DNA of 64,000 nt, taken from Rhodoplanes sp963724735. Its GTDB lineage: Bacteria > Pseudomonadota > Alphaproteobacteria > Rhizobiales > Xanthobacteraceae. Shown piece by piece: positions 8,225-16,959 of the stretch. Location: the NCBI GenBank assembly GCA_963724735.1, contig CAVRVX010000031.1, positions 12,037 to 76,036 of the forward strand. The letters are read 5' to 3'. The notes under the pieces are model-generated. The model was given only the letters and a program-made list of their open reading frames with translations, searched no databases and was not told the DNA's origin. Numbering within the stretch: position 1 is the stretch's first letter; every line of letters starts with the position of its first letter. The position numbers and the translations under genes are program-made.

Positions 8225-9186
8225 TCACCCGAGATTGATCAGGGGCCATCGTCCAAGCCAGTGGTCGACCAGAAGCACCGCGAACAAGGCGAACAGATAC
8301 AACAGCGAGAAAGCGAACAGCCGTTTGGCGGCGACATGGGCGGCGTTGTCGTTTCGCGCCGTCTTCAGCCGCAAAGCCAGCGCCACCATCATCGCGCCCG
8401 CGCCGACCGCGACGATCCCGTAGAGCGGGCCGGCATAGCCGAACAGGAACGGCGCGACGCCGGTCGGCGCAAGCAGGAGCGCGTGAGCGAGGATCTGCCG
8501 CTTCGTTTCGGTCGCGCCGGCGACCACCGGCAGCATGGGCACGCCCGCGCGCCGATACTCTTCGCAGCGGCGCAGCGACAGCGCCCAGAAGTGCGGCGGC
8601 GTCCAGAAAAACACGATCAGGAACAGCAGGACCGGGGCGAGCGCGATATCGTTGGTCACGACAGCCCACCCGATCACCGGCGGCAGCGCGCCGGCCGCGC
8701 CGCCGATCACGATGTTCTGCGCGGTCCACCGCTTCAGCCACATCGTGTAGATCGCGACATAAAAGAAGATCGTGAAGGCGAGAAGTGCGGCGGCGAACCA
8801 TCCGGCGACGAGGCCGAGCACCGCCACCGCGCCGACGCCGAAGGTCAGGCCGAAGGCGAGCGCCTCGCCCGGCTGCACCCGGCCGGCCGGGATCGGGCGC
8901 TGCCGCGTGCGTCCCATCACGCCATCGATGTCGGCGTCGTACCACATGTTCAGCGCGCCGGCCGCGCCCGCTCCCATGGCAATGCACAGTAGCGAGGCGA
9001 CGCCCAGAACCGGATGGATATGGCCGGGCGCGACCATCATTCCGACAAAGGCGGTAAACACAACGAGCGACATGACTCGCGGCTTCATCAGCGCGATGAA
9101 GTCCCGCACCTCGGCCAAACTCGGTTCGGCCGCCGCAACGGGAGTGTCGCAGGGGGTAATGTCGTGCCGTCGGTGAGAACGGACAT
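8225..9186 (-). CDS. ctaB: protoheme IX farnesyltransferase (heme O synthase), N-terminus frameshifted
   Basis: A polytopic UbiA-family prenyltransferase that farnesylates heme B to heme O for the oxidase. The aspartate-rich substrate motif NMWYDADIDGVMGRT near residue 95 of the main frame and a second one, DDIALAP-like loops between nine helices, are visible. The uninterrupted frame has only a TTG at 9118 as start, which gives 297 residues. A better start is ATG 9186, with GAGG six bases upstream; from there the frame is broken at a run of five G on the plus strand (9152-9156). One added base in that run gives a continuous N-terminus reading MSVLTDGTTLPPCDTPVAAA into LAEVRDFIALMKPRV. A homopolymer error is likely. 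Confidence 0.9.
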
Positions 9187-9205
9187 CGCTTGCCTCATAG
9201 CCGTG

Positions 9206-10813
9206 TCACTTGATCCGCGGCAGCACCTCGAACTGATGGAACGGCGGCGGTGATGGCAGCGTCCATTCCAGCGTCGTAGCGCCCGCGCCCCATGGATTGT
9301 TGCCGGCCAACCTCTTGGCGGCGAAGGCCTGATAGATGGTGACGAAGAACACCACGAGGCCGGCCACGAAAATATAGGAGCCGATCGAGGAGATGTGGTT
9401 CCACCCGGTGAACGCATCGGGATAGTCGGCGATGCGGCGTGGCATGCCCGCGAGGCCGAGGAAGTGCTGCGGGAAGAAGATCATGTTGGCGCCGACGAAG
9501 GACAGCCAGAAATGCAGCTTGCCCAGGAACTCCGAGTAGAGATAGCCGGTGATCTTCGGGAACCAGTAGTACCAGGCGGCGAAAATGCCGAAGGTCGCGC
9601 CCAGCGACATCGTATAGTGGAAATGGGCGACGACATAATAGGTATCGTGCAGCGACCGGTCGGCCGAGGCGTTGGAGAGCACGACGCCGGTGACGCCGCC
9701 GATCACGAACAGGAAGATGAAGCCGAGCGCCCACAGCATCGGCGTCCTGAACTCGATCGAGCCGCCCCACATGGTGGCGATCCAGGAGAAGATCTTGATC
9801 CCGGTCGGCACCGCGATGATCATGGTCGCGGCGACGAAATAGGCCTGCGCGGCGGGCGTCAGGCCGACCGTATACATGTGATGGGCCCAAACGATGAAGC
9901 CGATGAAGCCGATCGCGATCATCGCGTAGGCCATGCCGAGATAGCCGAAGACCGGCTTGTGGCTGAAGGTGGAGACGACTTGGCTGATCACGCCAAAGGC
10001 CGGCACGATCAGGATATACACCTCGGGATGGCCGAAGAACCAGAACAGGTGCTGGAACAACAACGGGTCGCCGCCGCCCGCGGGGGTGAAGAAGGTCGTG
10101 CCGAAATTCCGGTCGGTGAGAAGCATCGTGATCGCACCCGCAAGCACCGGTATCGCGAGCAGCAGCAGGAATGCGGTCACTAAGATCGACCAGGCGAACA
10201 GCGGCATTTTATGCAGCGTCATACCCGGCGCGCGCATGTTGAGAATCGTGGTGATGAAATTGATCGCGCCGAGAATCGAGGACGCGCCCGCGAGGTGGAG
10301 CGATAGAATGGCGAAATCGACCGCCGGCCCAGGATGTCCTGACGTCGATAGCGGCGCATAGACCGTCCAGCCGGCGCCAACCCCGGGCGACCCCGGCTCG
10401 CCTTCGACGAACAGCGAGATCACGAGCAGCGAGAGGGACGCCGGCAGCAGCCAGAACGAAATGTTGTTCATGCGCGGGAACGCCATGTCGGGCGCCCCGA
10501 TCATCAACGGCACGATCCAGTTGCCGAAGCCGCCGATCAGCGCCGGCATGATCATGAAGAACACCATGATCAAGCCGTGTGCGGTGACGAACACGTTGAA
10601 TGTGTGCGCGCTTGCGAAGATCTGCATCCCCGGGCTTTGCAGCTCGAGGCGCATGGCGATCGACAACACCCCGCCGATCACACCAGCGATGATCGAGAAC
10701 ACAAGGTACATCGTGCCGATGTCCTTGTGATTGGTGGAAAACAGATAACGCCGCCATCCGGTCGGGTGGTCATGCTCATGATGCGTGTCGTGGGCTCTTA
10801 CCGTCGCATCCAT
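9206..10813 (-). CDS. ctaD: cytochrome c oxidase subunit I (aa3 type)
   Basis: The catalytic heme-copper subunit, 535 residues with twelve transmembrane helices. Visible landmarks are the cross-linked His-Tyr pair in FWFFGHPEVYILI near residue 270, the CuB histidines in WAHHMYTVGL near residue 320, and the heme ligands in VAHFHYTMSLG near residue 405. The GHPEVY and K-channel residues mark it as an A-type oxidase. It lies between ctaC and ctaB in the operon, 46 bases downstream of ctaC, and has no internal disruption. Confidence 0.97.
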   Translation of the reverse strand: MDATVRAHDTHHEHDHPTGWRRYLFSTNHKDIGTMYLVFSIIAGVIGGVLSIAMRLELQSPGMQIFASAHTFNVFVTAHGLIMVFFMIMPALIGGFGNWIVPLMIGAPDMAFPRMNNISFWLLPASLSLLVISLFVEGEPGSPGVGAGWTVYAPLSTSGHPGPAVDFAILSLHLAGASSILGAINFITTILNMRAPGMTLHKMPLFAWSILVTAFLLLLAIPVLAGAITMLLTDRNFGTTFFTPAGGGDPLLFQHLFWFFGHPEVYILIVPAFGVISQVVSTFSHKPVFGYLGMAYAMIAIGFIGFIVWAHHMYTVGLTPAAQAYFVAATMIIAVPTGIKIFSWIATMWGGSIEFRTPMLWALGFIFLFVIGGVTGVVLSNASADRSLHDTYYVVAHFHYTMSLGATFGIFAAWYYWFPKITGYLYSEFLGKLHFWLSFVGANMIFFPQHFLGLAGMPRRIADYPDAFTGWNHISSIGSYIFVAGLVVFFVTIYQAFAAKRLAGNNPWGAGATTLEWTLPSPPPFHQFEVLPRIK

Positions 10814-10859
10814 TCTTCTATCCTCGAAGTTTGTCGTTTTCGCCCGGTCGATCCTGGCA

Positions 10860-11711
10860 TTATTCCGCGACCGGCGGCGCCATCGCGGCCACCGTCACCG
10901 GCCCATTCCCAGCGCCGGCGAATTTCTTCTTGGCGTCAGCCACCCAGGCTGCGAACGCCTGCTCGCTGACGACCCGCACCGTGATCGGCATGAAGGCATG
11001 GTCCCGGCCGCACAGTTCCGAGCACTGACCGTAGTAAACCCCCTCGCGCGTCGCCTTGAACCAGGTCTCGTTCAGCCGACCGGGAATGGCGTCGATCTTG
11101 ATGCCGAACGAAGGCACCGCGAACGAGTGGATGACGTCCGCCCCGATCGTCTGAACCCGCACGACCTTGTTGACCGGAACGACCATCTCGTTGTCGACGG
11201 CGAGGAGCCGCGGTTGGTCGGGCTTACGCTCATTGTCCTGCAGCATCAGCGAGTTGAACTCGAAGTTGCCGTTGTCCGGATAAGCGTAGGTCCAGAACCA
11301 CTGCTTGCCGGTCGCCTTGACGGTGAGATCGGCGGGCGGCGTGTTCAGCTGGAAGAACATCAGCCGGAACGACGGCAGCGCAATGACGACGAGAATGATG
11401 ACCGGGACGACCGTCCAGACCAGTTCGATCAAGGTATTGTGCGTCGTGCGCGACGGGACCGGGTTGGCGCGTGCGTTAAACCGCACAATGACGGTGACGA
11501 GCAGGGCCAAGACGAGTATAACAATGCCGCTTACTATCCATAAAAGAAGGTTGTGAAACCTGATGATGTCCGTCATGACCGGCGCGCCCAACTCCTGTAA
11601 GCCGAGTTGCCAGGGAGACGGCTGGCCGAGACCGGCCCAGGCCAAATCGGCTCCGCACAGAAACACGGCGGCAAGGGTGGCCACTGTAAGCAACCGAAGG
11701 ATTGACGGCAT
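10860..11711 (-). CDS. ctaC: cytochrome c oxidase subunit II
   Basis: Carries the CuA centre that accepts electrons from cytochrome c. The 283-residue protein starts with a signal peptide ending near AWAG, has two transmembrane helices (about 45-65 and 85-105) and a periplasmic cupredoxin domain. The CuA ligands are seen in VIHSFAVPSFG and YYGQCSELCGRDHAFMPI near residues 190-245. It is the first gene of the leftward operon; the promoter should lie in the 365 bases before the divergent IalB gene. Confidence 0.97.
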   Translation of the reverse strand: MPSILRLLTVATLAAVFLCGADLAWAGLGQPSPWQLGLQELGAPVMTDIIRFHNLLLWIVSGIVILVLALLVTVIVRFNARANPVPSRTTHNTLIELVWTVVPVIILVVIALPSFRLMFFQLNTPPADLTVKATGKQWFWTYAYPDNGNFEFNSLMLQDNERKPDQPRLLAVDNEMVVPVNKVVRVQTIGADVIHSFAVPSFGIKIDAIPGRLNETWFKATREGVYYGQCSELCGRDHAFMPITVRVVSEQAFAAWVADAKKKFAGAGNGPVTVAAMAPPVAE

Positions 11712-12076
11712 CGTTGGTTAGGCTCCTTTCGCGACACGGCGGGCGTGATCGGCTTTTCGGCGCCGGTCCATTACCGCGGGGAACGGGCTTCCCGGTGAGG
11801 CGCATCGGTCGGTGGCGTTTGGCCTCGGCGGTGTGGCACGGAAACGCAATCTGGGCCTCTCAAACCACAATTCCGCCCCACTCGCAATGTGCCTCATGAT
11901 CAAGCGCAGAAAGAATCGCATCGCCCCCGACCAACCACGACGAAGCGGCTTTCGCGCTTGGTCGAAGCGCTGCGATGGCAACACGGATGGCATGGTTCAA
12001 GCGACATGTATAGCCAGGCGCATGCGTCGGTCTAGGGGGGCGTCAGGGCTCGAAGCGGCGACTTCGGAGAGGGAGC
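11712..12076. other. divergent promoter region between ctaC and the ialB-like gene
   Basis: A 365-base spacer between two divergently transcribed genes. It must hold the promoter of the oxidase operon and that of the IalB gene. I found no clear FixK box, sigma-54 element or other named operator, and no convincing small gene. Confidence 0.4.
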
Positions 12077-12619
12077 TTGATGATGAGCGCGTTCTCTGGC
12101 GTTAGGTTGAAGCGGGGGCTTTTCCTTTCCGCCGCGTTGCCGTTGTCGCTGCTTCTCTCGGCGATCGGCGCGTCGTCCGGAGCCTTTGCCCAGGGCGCGG
12201 TGAAGTCCGTGCACGACGATTGGCAAATCCGTTGCGAGACACCGCCGGGAGCGCAGAACGAGCAATGTGCCCTGTTTCAGAGCGTCGTCGCCGAGGACCG
12301 CGCCAATGTCGGGCTGACCGTCCTCGTGCTGCGCACGGCAGACCAGAAGACGCGCCTGATGCGGGTGCAAGTGCCTCTCGGCGTTCTGCTCCCGGCCGGG
12401 CTCGGGCTGAAAGTCGACCAGGCGGATGTCGGGCGCGCGGGCTTCGTGCGCTGTACCCTGCGCGGCTGTTATGCCGAAGTCGTTATGGACGATAATCTGG
12501 TCAAGCAGCTGCGCAACGGCCAGACCGCAACCTTCTTCATTTTCCAGACGCCTGAGGAAGGCATCGGCTTTCCGATGAGCCTCAAGGGATTCGGCGAAGG
12601 ATACGACAAGCTTCCTTGA
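12077..12619 (+). CDS. invasion-associated locus B (IalB) family exported protein
   Basis: A 180-residue secreted protein of the IalB family, common in Rhizobiales and first described from Bartonella; its function in free-living species is unknown. It has a signal peptide with cleavage expected after GAFAQ near residue 39, then the family's DDWQIRCET motif, and paired cysteines (for example RCTLRGCYAEV near residue 140) likely to form disulfides in the periplasm. Two ATGs occur at 12080 and 12083 behind a purine-rich GAGAGGGAG, so the true start may be a codon or two downstream. Confidence 0.85.
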   Translation: MMMSAFSGVRLKRGLFLSAALPLSLLLSAIGASSGAFAQGAVKSVHDDWQIRCETPPGAQNEQCALFQSVVAEDRANVGLTVLVLRTADQKTRLMRVQVPLGVLLPAGLGLKVDQADVGRAGFVRCTLRGCYAEVVMDDNLVKQLRNGQTATFFIFQTPEEGIGFPMSLKGFGEGYDKLP

Positions 12620-12771
12620 CGCGATTTGCCACGCACGCCATCGCGTGCGCGCCTCTCGAGTTGACCGTGACGCTGTCCGGCAGCGACGGGTGCCGGGGTG
12701 TCGAATGCGAGTGGCACGGCGAGCGCGACCGACTGATTTGCGCGATGGATGCCGCTACGGGGAGGCCGATG

Positions 12772-14004
12772 ATGACTCGACGCATGATTTTCGACCGCGT
12801 GATTGCAAGCGCAGCCGCCGTGCTCGTCGCCGCCGTGCTTGTTGCTCCGGCGGTCTCCGCCACGGCGCCCTGCCAAACAAGCGGCACCTTTGAGAGCTGG
12901 CTCGAACGCTTCAAGCAGGAAGCCGTGGCCCAGGGCATTTCGCGCAACGCGATCGCCGCCGCCGCGCCCTACCTCGTCTATGACCAGCGCATCGTGAACA
13001 TCGATCGCGGCCAGCGGTTCTTCGCCCAGAGCTTTCTTCAGTTCTCCGATAAGATGCTCGCGCCCTATCGCCTGACGCAAGGCGCCGCGCTGATCAAGAA
13101 ACATGCCGATCTGTTCGCGCGCGCCGAGAAGGAATACGGCGTGCCGGCGCCGGTCATTGTCGCCTTCTGGGGACTCGAGAGCGACTTCGGCGCAGGCATG
13201 GGCAAAGACCAGGCGATCCGCTCGCTCGCGACGCTTGCCTACGATTGCCGCCGCTCGGACATGTTCCGCGGTCACCTGTTCGACGCGCTGCGGCTGATCG
13301 AGCGCGGCGATCTTGCCGCCGCCGAGATGATCGGCTCCTGGGCGGGAGAGCTTGGCCAGACCCAGATGATGCCTTCCGAATACTTGAAATACGCGGTCGA
13401 TTACGACGGCGACGGCCACCGTAATCTTTTGCGCAGCGTGACCGACGTGGTCGGCTCGACCGCTAATTACCTTGTGAGCCTTGGCTGGCGGCGCGGAGAG
13501 CCGTGGCTCGAGGAGGTCCGCGTCCCGGCCAATCTTCCTTGGGATCAGGCCGACCTCGCGATCCAACATCCGCGCTCGCAATGGGCGCGATGGGGTGTGA
13601 CCCAACGCGACGGCAAGGCGCTGCCGGCTGATAATTTACCTGCCTCGCTCCTGCTGCCCATGGGGCGGCTCGGTCCCGCGTTCCTCGCCTATCCCAATTT
13701 CCAGACCTATCTGAAGTGGAACGCCTCGCTCGCCTACTCGACCACGGCCGCCTATTACGCGACCCGTCTCGCCGGTGCGCCGCCGATGAACCGCGGGGCG
13801 CCCAATATCCCAACCGTCACGCCGGAAGAGGCGAAGGAGCTGCAGCAGATGCTTGCGCAGGCGGGATACGAGATCGGCACGCCGGACGGCAAGATCGGAA
13901 TAGCGACCCGCGCCGCCATCAAGCAGGCGCAGCTCAAGCTGGGGCTCCCGGCCGATTCCTATCCGACGCCGGAGCTGATCAACCGGATGCGGGGGATGCG
14001 GTAG
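12772..14004 (+). CDS. lytic murein transglycosylase, MltB-like, with a C-terminal peptidoglycan-binding domain
   Basis: A periplasmic enzyme that cleaves the glycan strands of peptidoglycan. The start at ATG 12772 (or the adjacent ATG 12769) is backed by GGGGAGG just upstream; the open frame itself begins earlier but without conserved residues. A signal peptide ends near VSATAPC. The SLT_2 domain covers about residues 35-320, with the catalytic glutamate in VAFWGLESDFGAG near residue 140 and GELGQTQMMPSEYL near residue 195. Residues about 345-410 form a PG_binding_1 domain (LQQMLAQAGYEIGTPDGKIG). Confidence 0.92.
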   Translation: MTRRMIFDRVIASAAAVLVAAVLVAPAVSATAPCQTSGTFESWLERFKQEAVAQGISRNAIAAAAPYLVYDQRIVNIDRGQRFFAQSFLQFSDKMLAPYRLTQGAALIKKHADLFARAEKEYGVPAPVIVAFWGLESDFGAGMGKDQAIRSLATLAYDCRRSDMFRGHLFDALRLIERGDLAAAEMIGSWAGELGQTQMMPSEYLKYAVDYDGDGHRNLLRSVTDVVGSTANYLVSLGWRRGEPWLEEVRVPANLPWDQADLAIQHPRSQWARWGVTQRDGKALPADNLPASLLLPMGRLGPAFLAYPNFQTYLKWNASLAYSTTAAYYATRLAGAPPMNRGAPNIPTVTPEEAKELQQMLAQAGYEIGTPDGKIGIATRAAIKQAQLKLGLPADSYPTPELINRMRGMR

Positions 14005-14132
14005 GCCGCAACGGCGGCCGTCATTCCAAAGCCATCTCAGCCGCAACATCAGCCGCAACCGGCAGGCGACCCCGAGGAACGAACGTCTCCGCCGCTGGTT
14101 GATTGTCTGCAGACCCATGCAGATGAGCCCGC

Positions 14133-15785
14133 GTGCCGAACATTTCACCTATTCTGACGAGCGGCGAACCGCCGCGTAGCCCGGATGCGCCGCGCCAACC
14201 GTTGCGCGAGCCGCCGCACGGCCCAAATGAACCCAGCCCGGTGGAAGAGCCGCCGTCCGCAGTCGACGAGTTGGGCAGCATCGATGATCCGCCGCCAGGA
14301 GAAGCGCCCAGCAAAATCGACGATCCGGCCCGTCCCTCCGAGCGGCGGATCGGTCTGGCAACGGGGGACGTCTTCGAAACCGATATTCCCGCGCGCCTCG
14401 ATCGCCTGCCGTGGAGCAATTTCCACCGGCTCGTGATCATGGCCCTGGGTGTAACCTGGATCCTCGACGGGCTGGAAGTGACGTTGGCAGGCACGCTGGC
14501 GGGAGCGTTGAAGGAAAGTCCCGTTCTGCGGTTTTCCAACAGCGATGTCGGATTCGCCACGAGCGCCTATCTTGCCGGCGCAGTGCTCGGCGCCATGTTT
14601 TTCGGCTGGCTCACTGACCGACTCGGCCGCAAGAAGTTGTTTTTCATCACGCTCGCCGTCTATCTTCTCGCCACCGGGGCGACCGCGCTTTCGTGGGACG
14701 TCCATAGCTTCGCGCTGCTTAGGTTTCTGACCGGCGCCGGCATCGGCGGCGAGTACACGGCCATCAACTCCGCCATTCAGGAACTTATCCCCGCGCGAGT
14801 CCGAGGGTGGACTGATCTTTTGATCAACGGCAGCTTCTGGCTCGGCGCAGCGGCTGGAGCAATGGGTTCGATCGTGGTCCTGGACCCGGCCGTTCTGCAT
14901 CCCGAATATGGCTGGCGGCTCGCCTTCCTGATCGGCGCTGTGATCGGCGTCGTCATTTTCTTCATGCGCGTCTGGATTCCGGAGAGTCCGCGCTGGCTGA
15001 TGACGCATGGCCGCGTAGCGGAAGCCGAGGCCGTGGTCGCCGGGATCGAACGGCGCGTCCATGGAGAGCAGGTTCCAAGCCGTGAAGGCCTGCCGACCGT
15101 GCGGCTGAAAACGCGGCGCAGCACGCCGCTTTCCGAAGTCGCCGCCACACTGTTCAGAGTTTACCGTACGCGCTCGCTGGTCGGCCTCTCGCTCATGGCC
15201 TCGCAGGCGTTTTTCTACAATGCGGTGTTCTTCACCTATGCGCTGATCCTGATCGATTTCTACGGCGTGTCGGCGGAAGGCGTCGGCTGGTATGTGCTGC
15301 CCTTCGCAGCGGGAAATTTTCTCGGTCCGCTGCTGCTCGGTCGGCTGTTCGACACGCTTGGGCGGCGGCCCATGATTACCTTCACCTATGCGGTCTCCGG
15401 CCTTCTGCTCGCCGGCTTCGGATACCTCTTCAAGCAGGACATGGTTTCCGCGCAGACGCAGACGCTGGCGTGGACGGTCATCTTCTTCTTTGCCTCCGCC
15501 GCCGCAAGCTCCGCCTATCTCACCGTGAGCGAAACCTTTCCGCTCGAAATCCGCGCGCTCACCATCGCTTTTTTCTACGCGATCGGCACCGGGATCGGCG
15601 GAGTTGCCGGCCCCTGGCTTTTCGGCGTGCTGATCGACACCGGCTCGCGCGCCATCGTCTATGCCGGATATCTGGCGGGGGCGGGGCTGATGATCGCCGC
15701 GGCGACGGTGCAGTGGCGGTACGGGATCGCGGCGGAGCGCAAGCCGCTCGAATTGGTGGCGCGGCCGCTCGCCTCCGCCGATTAG
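14133..15785 (+). CDS. MFS transporter with a proline-rich N-terminal extension
   Basis: A 12-helix major facilitator superfamily permease. The loop-2 signature GWLTDRLGRKKLF near residue 165 and its counterpart LLGRLFDTLGRRPMITF near residue 405 are visible, as is IPESPRWL near residue 285 of the sugar/metabolite porter type. The substrate cannot be told; the IPESPRWL-containing families move sugars or organic acids. The GTG start gives about 75 residues rich in Pro, Glu and Ser before the conserved DIPARLDRLPWSNFH, an unusual extension; a later start is possible. It ends 19 bases before otsB. Confidence 0.85.
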   Translation: MPNISPILTSGEPPRSPDAPRQPLREPPHGPNEPSPVEEPPSAVDELGSIDDPPPGEAPSKIDDPARPSERRIGLATGDVFETDIPARLDRLPWSNFHRLVIMALGVTWILDGLEVTLAGTLAGALKESPVLRFSNSDVGFATSAYLAGAVLGAMFFGWLTDRLGRKKLFFITLAVYLLATGATALSWDVHSFALLRFLTGAGIGGEYTAINSAIQELIPARVRGWTDLLINGSFWLGAAAGAMGSIVVLDPAVLHPEYGWRLAFLIGAVIGVVIFFMRVWIPESPRWLMTHGRVAEAEAVVAGIERRVHGEQVPSREGLPTVRLKTRRSTPLSEVAATLFRVYRTRSLVGLSLMASQAFFYNAVFFTYALILIDFYGVSAEGVGWYVLPFAAGNFLGPLLLGRLFDTLGRRPMITFTYAVSGLLLAGFGYLFKQDMVSAQTQTLAWTVIFFFASAAASSAYLTVSETFPLEIRALTIAFFYAIGTGIGGVAGPWLFGVLIDTGSRAIVYAGYLAGAGLMIAAATVQWRYGIAAERKPLELVARPLASAD

Positions 15786-15804
15786 ACCGCACGGACGGAT
15801 CGCA

Positions 15805-16569
15805 TTGACGAATATCATTCCCGAGGAGCGCATCGATCTCGACAGGGTCGCCATCCTGCTCGACATCGACGGGACCATTCTCGACTTTGCGCCCACGCCG
15901 CGCGAAGTCTGGGTTCCCCCGACGTTGCGGCAGACCTTGCAGGGCTTGTTCGAGCGGACCGGCGGCGCGCTGGCGCTGGTGAGCGGGCGGTCGCTCAACG
16001 ACCTCGATCTGCTGCTCGCGCCCCTCCAGCTTCCCGCGATCGGCGGACACGGCGCGGAGCTGCGCCGGTTTCCCGGCGCGGCGAACGATCCCAACCGCGC
16101 GCCGTCGCTGGATCCCGAGCTAAAGCGCAGGCTGGCGAGGATCGCCGAGCTCGGGCCGGGCATTCTCATCGAGGACAAGGGCTATTCGCTTGCTCTGCAC
16201 TACCGGCTTGCTCCGGACAAAGGGGAAGCCGTTCGGCAGGCGGTGGCGGACATCTGCGCCGGCGCGCAGCCTGGTGCGGTCGAAATGCTTCCCGGAAAGG
16301 CGGTCGTGGAGGTGAAGCAGAAGGGATTTGACAAAGGGAGCGCGGTGCTCGAGCTGATGGCGGGGCCGCCCTTCGCCGACCGGCGGCCGATCTTCATCGG
16401 CGACGATGCGACCGACGAGCCGGTCTTTCCGCTCCTGTCTGCGGTGAACGGAGTCGGGTTTTCGGTTGGGCGGCGCGTCAAGGACACGGCCGGGTGCTTC
16501 GCGCGACCGGCCGACGTGCGCGAATGGCTTGACAGTATTCTCGCCCGCCATCCGGCGGCTTCGAACTGA
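15805..16569 (+). CDS. otsB: trehalose-6-phosphate phosphatase
   Basis: A HAD-superfamily phosphatase that makes trehalose from trehalose 6-phosphate. Motif I LLDIDGTILDFAPTP is at residues 15-29, motif II VSGRSLNDL near 60, a conserved GGHGAELR near 80, and motif IV FIGDDATDEPVF near 200. The length (254) is normal. The start is a TTG at 15805 that follows the MFS stop; no in-frame ATG fits better. The matching synthase OtsA is not in the window, although otsB, the small gene after it and a GH15 gene form a set often seen with otsA in Rhizobiales. Confidence 0.93.
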   Translation: MTNIIPEERIDLDRVAILLDIDGTILDFAPTPREVWVPPTLRQTLQGLFERTGGALALVSGRSLNDLDLLLAPLQLPAIGGHGAELRRFPGAANDPNRAPSLDPELKRRLARIAELGPGILIEDKGYSLALHYRLAPDKGEAVRQAVADICAGAQPGAVEMLPGKAVVEVKQKGFDKGSAVLELMAGPPFADRRPIFIGDDATDEPVFPLLSAVNGVGFSVGRRVKDTAGCFARPADVREWLDSILARHPAASN

Positions 16570-16645
16570 AAAGTCGGACGTGCTGCTCGCACGGATTGAA
16601 AAAATCGCGCATGATTCACCGATTCGCTTGCGGAGCGTGCGCGAG

Positions 16646-16933
16646 ATGGCCTTGTCCCGCCAACGTGACCTTTTTTTCGACGACGAGCAGGCCGACCTGT
16701 TCGGCGAGGACGCGCCTACGCCGGAATATCGCGCCGATCCCGATGAAGTTCGCGCCGAGCTATACAGGATTCTGGCCGAGGCGCGGGCAGCGCAGAAACT
16801 GCCCTGGGAGCCGAAGCGCGTCCGGCTCTATCGCACCATTTTTCCGCAGCTGACGAACTGGCTGCCCCAGGAAGAAGCCGCGCAATTGTGCTTCGAATTC
16901 GAAACGGAACTGGCGCGGCTGGAGGCGGCCTAG
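16646..16933 (+). CDS. conserved small protein of unknown function
   Basis: A 95-residue soluble protein starting at ATG 16646, with GGAG eight bases upstream. It is rich in charged residues (RQRDLFFDDEQADLF at the start) and mostly alpha-helical in appearance, ending in a Glu-rich helix FEFETELARLEAA. I do not recognize a named domain. It sits between otsB and the convergent GH15 gene. Codon pattern and the clear start site argue that it is real. Confidence 0.65.
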   Translation: MALSRQRDLFFDDEQADLFGEDAPTPEYRADPDEVRAELYRILAEARAAQKLPWEPKRVRLYRTIFPQLTNWLPQEEAAQLCFEFETELARLEAA

Positions 16934-16959
16934 AGTCAGGCCTGCGATTGTTGAACCGG

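Noticed and set aside
14145..16178. 677-codon antisense frame over the MFS and otsB genes
   Set aside because: Spans two well-supported genes and an intergenic stretch; composition is low-complexity and no family is recognizable.
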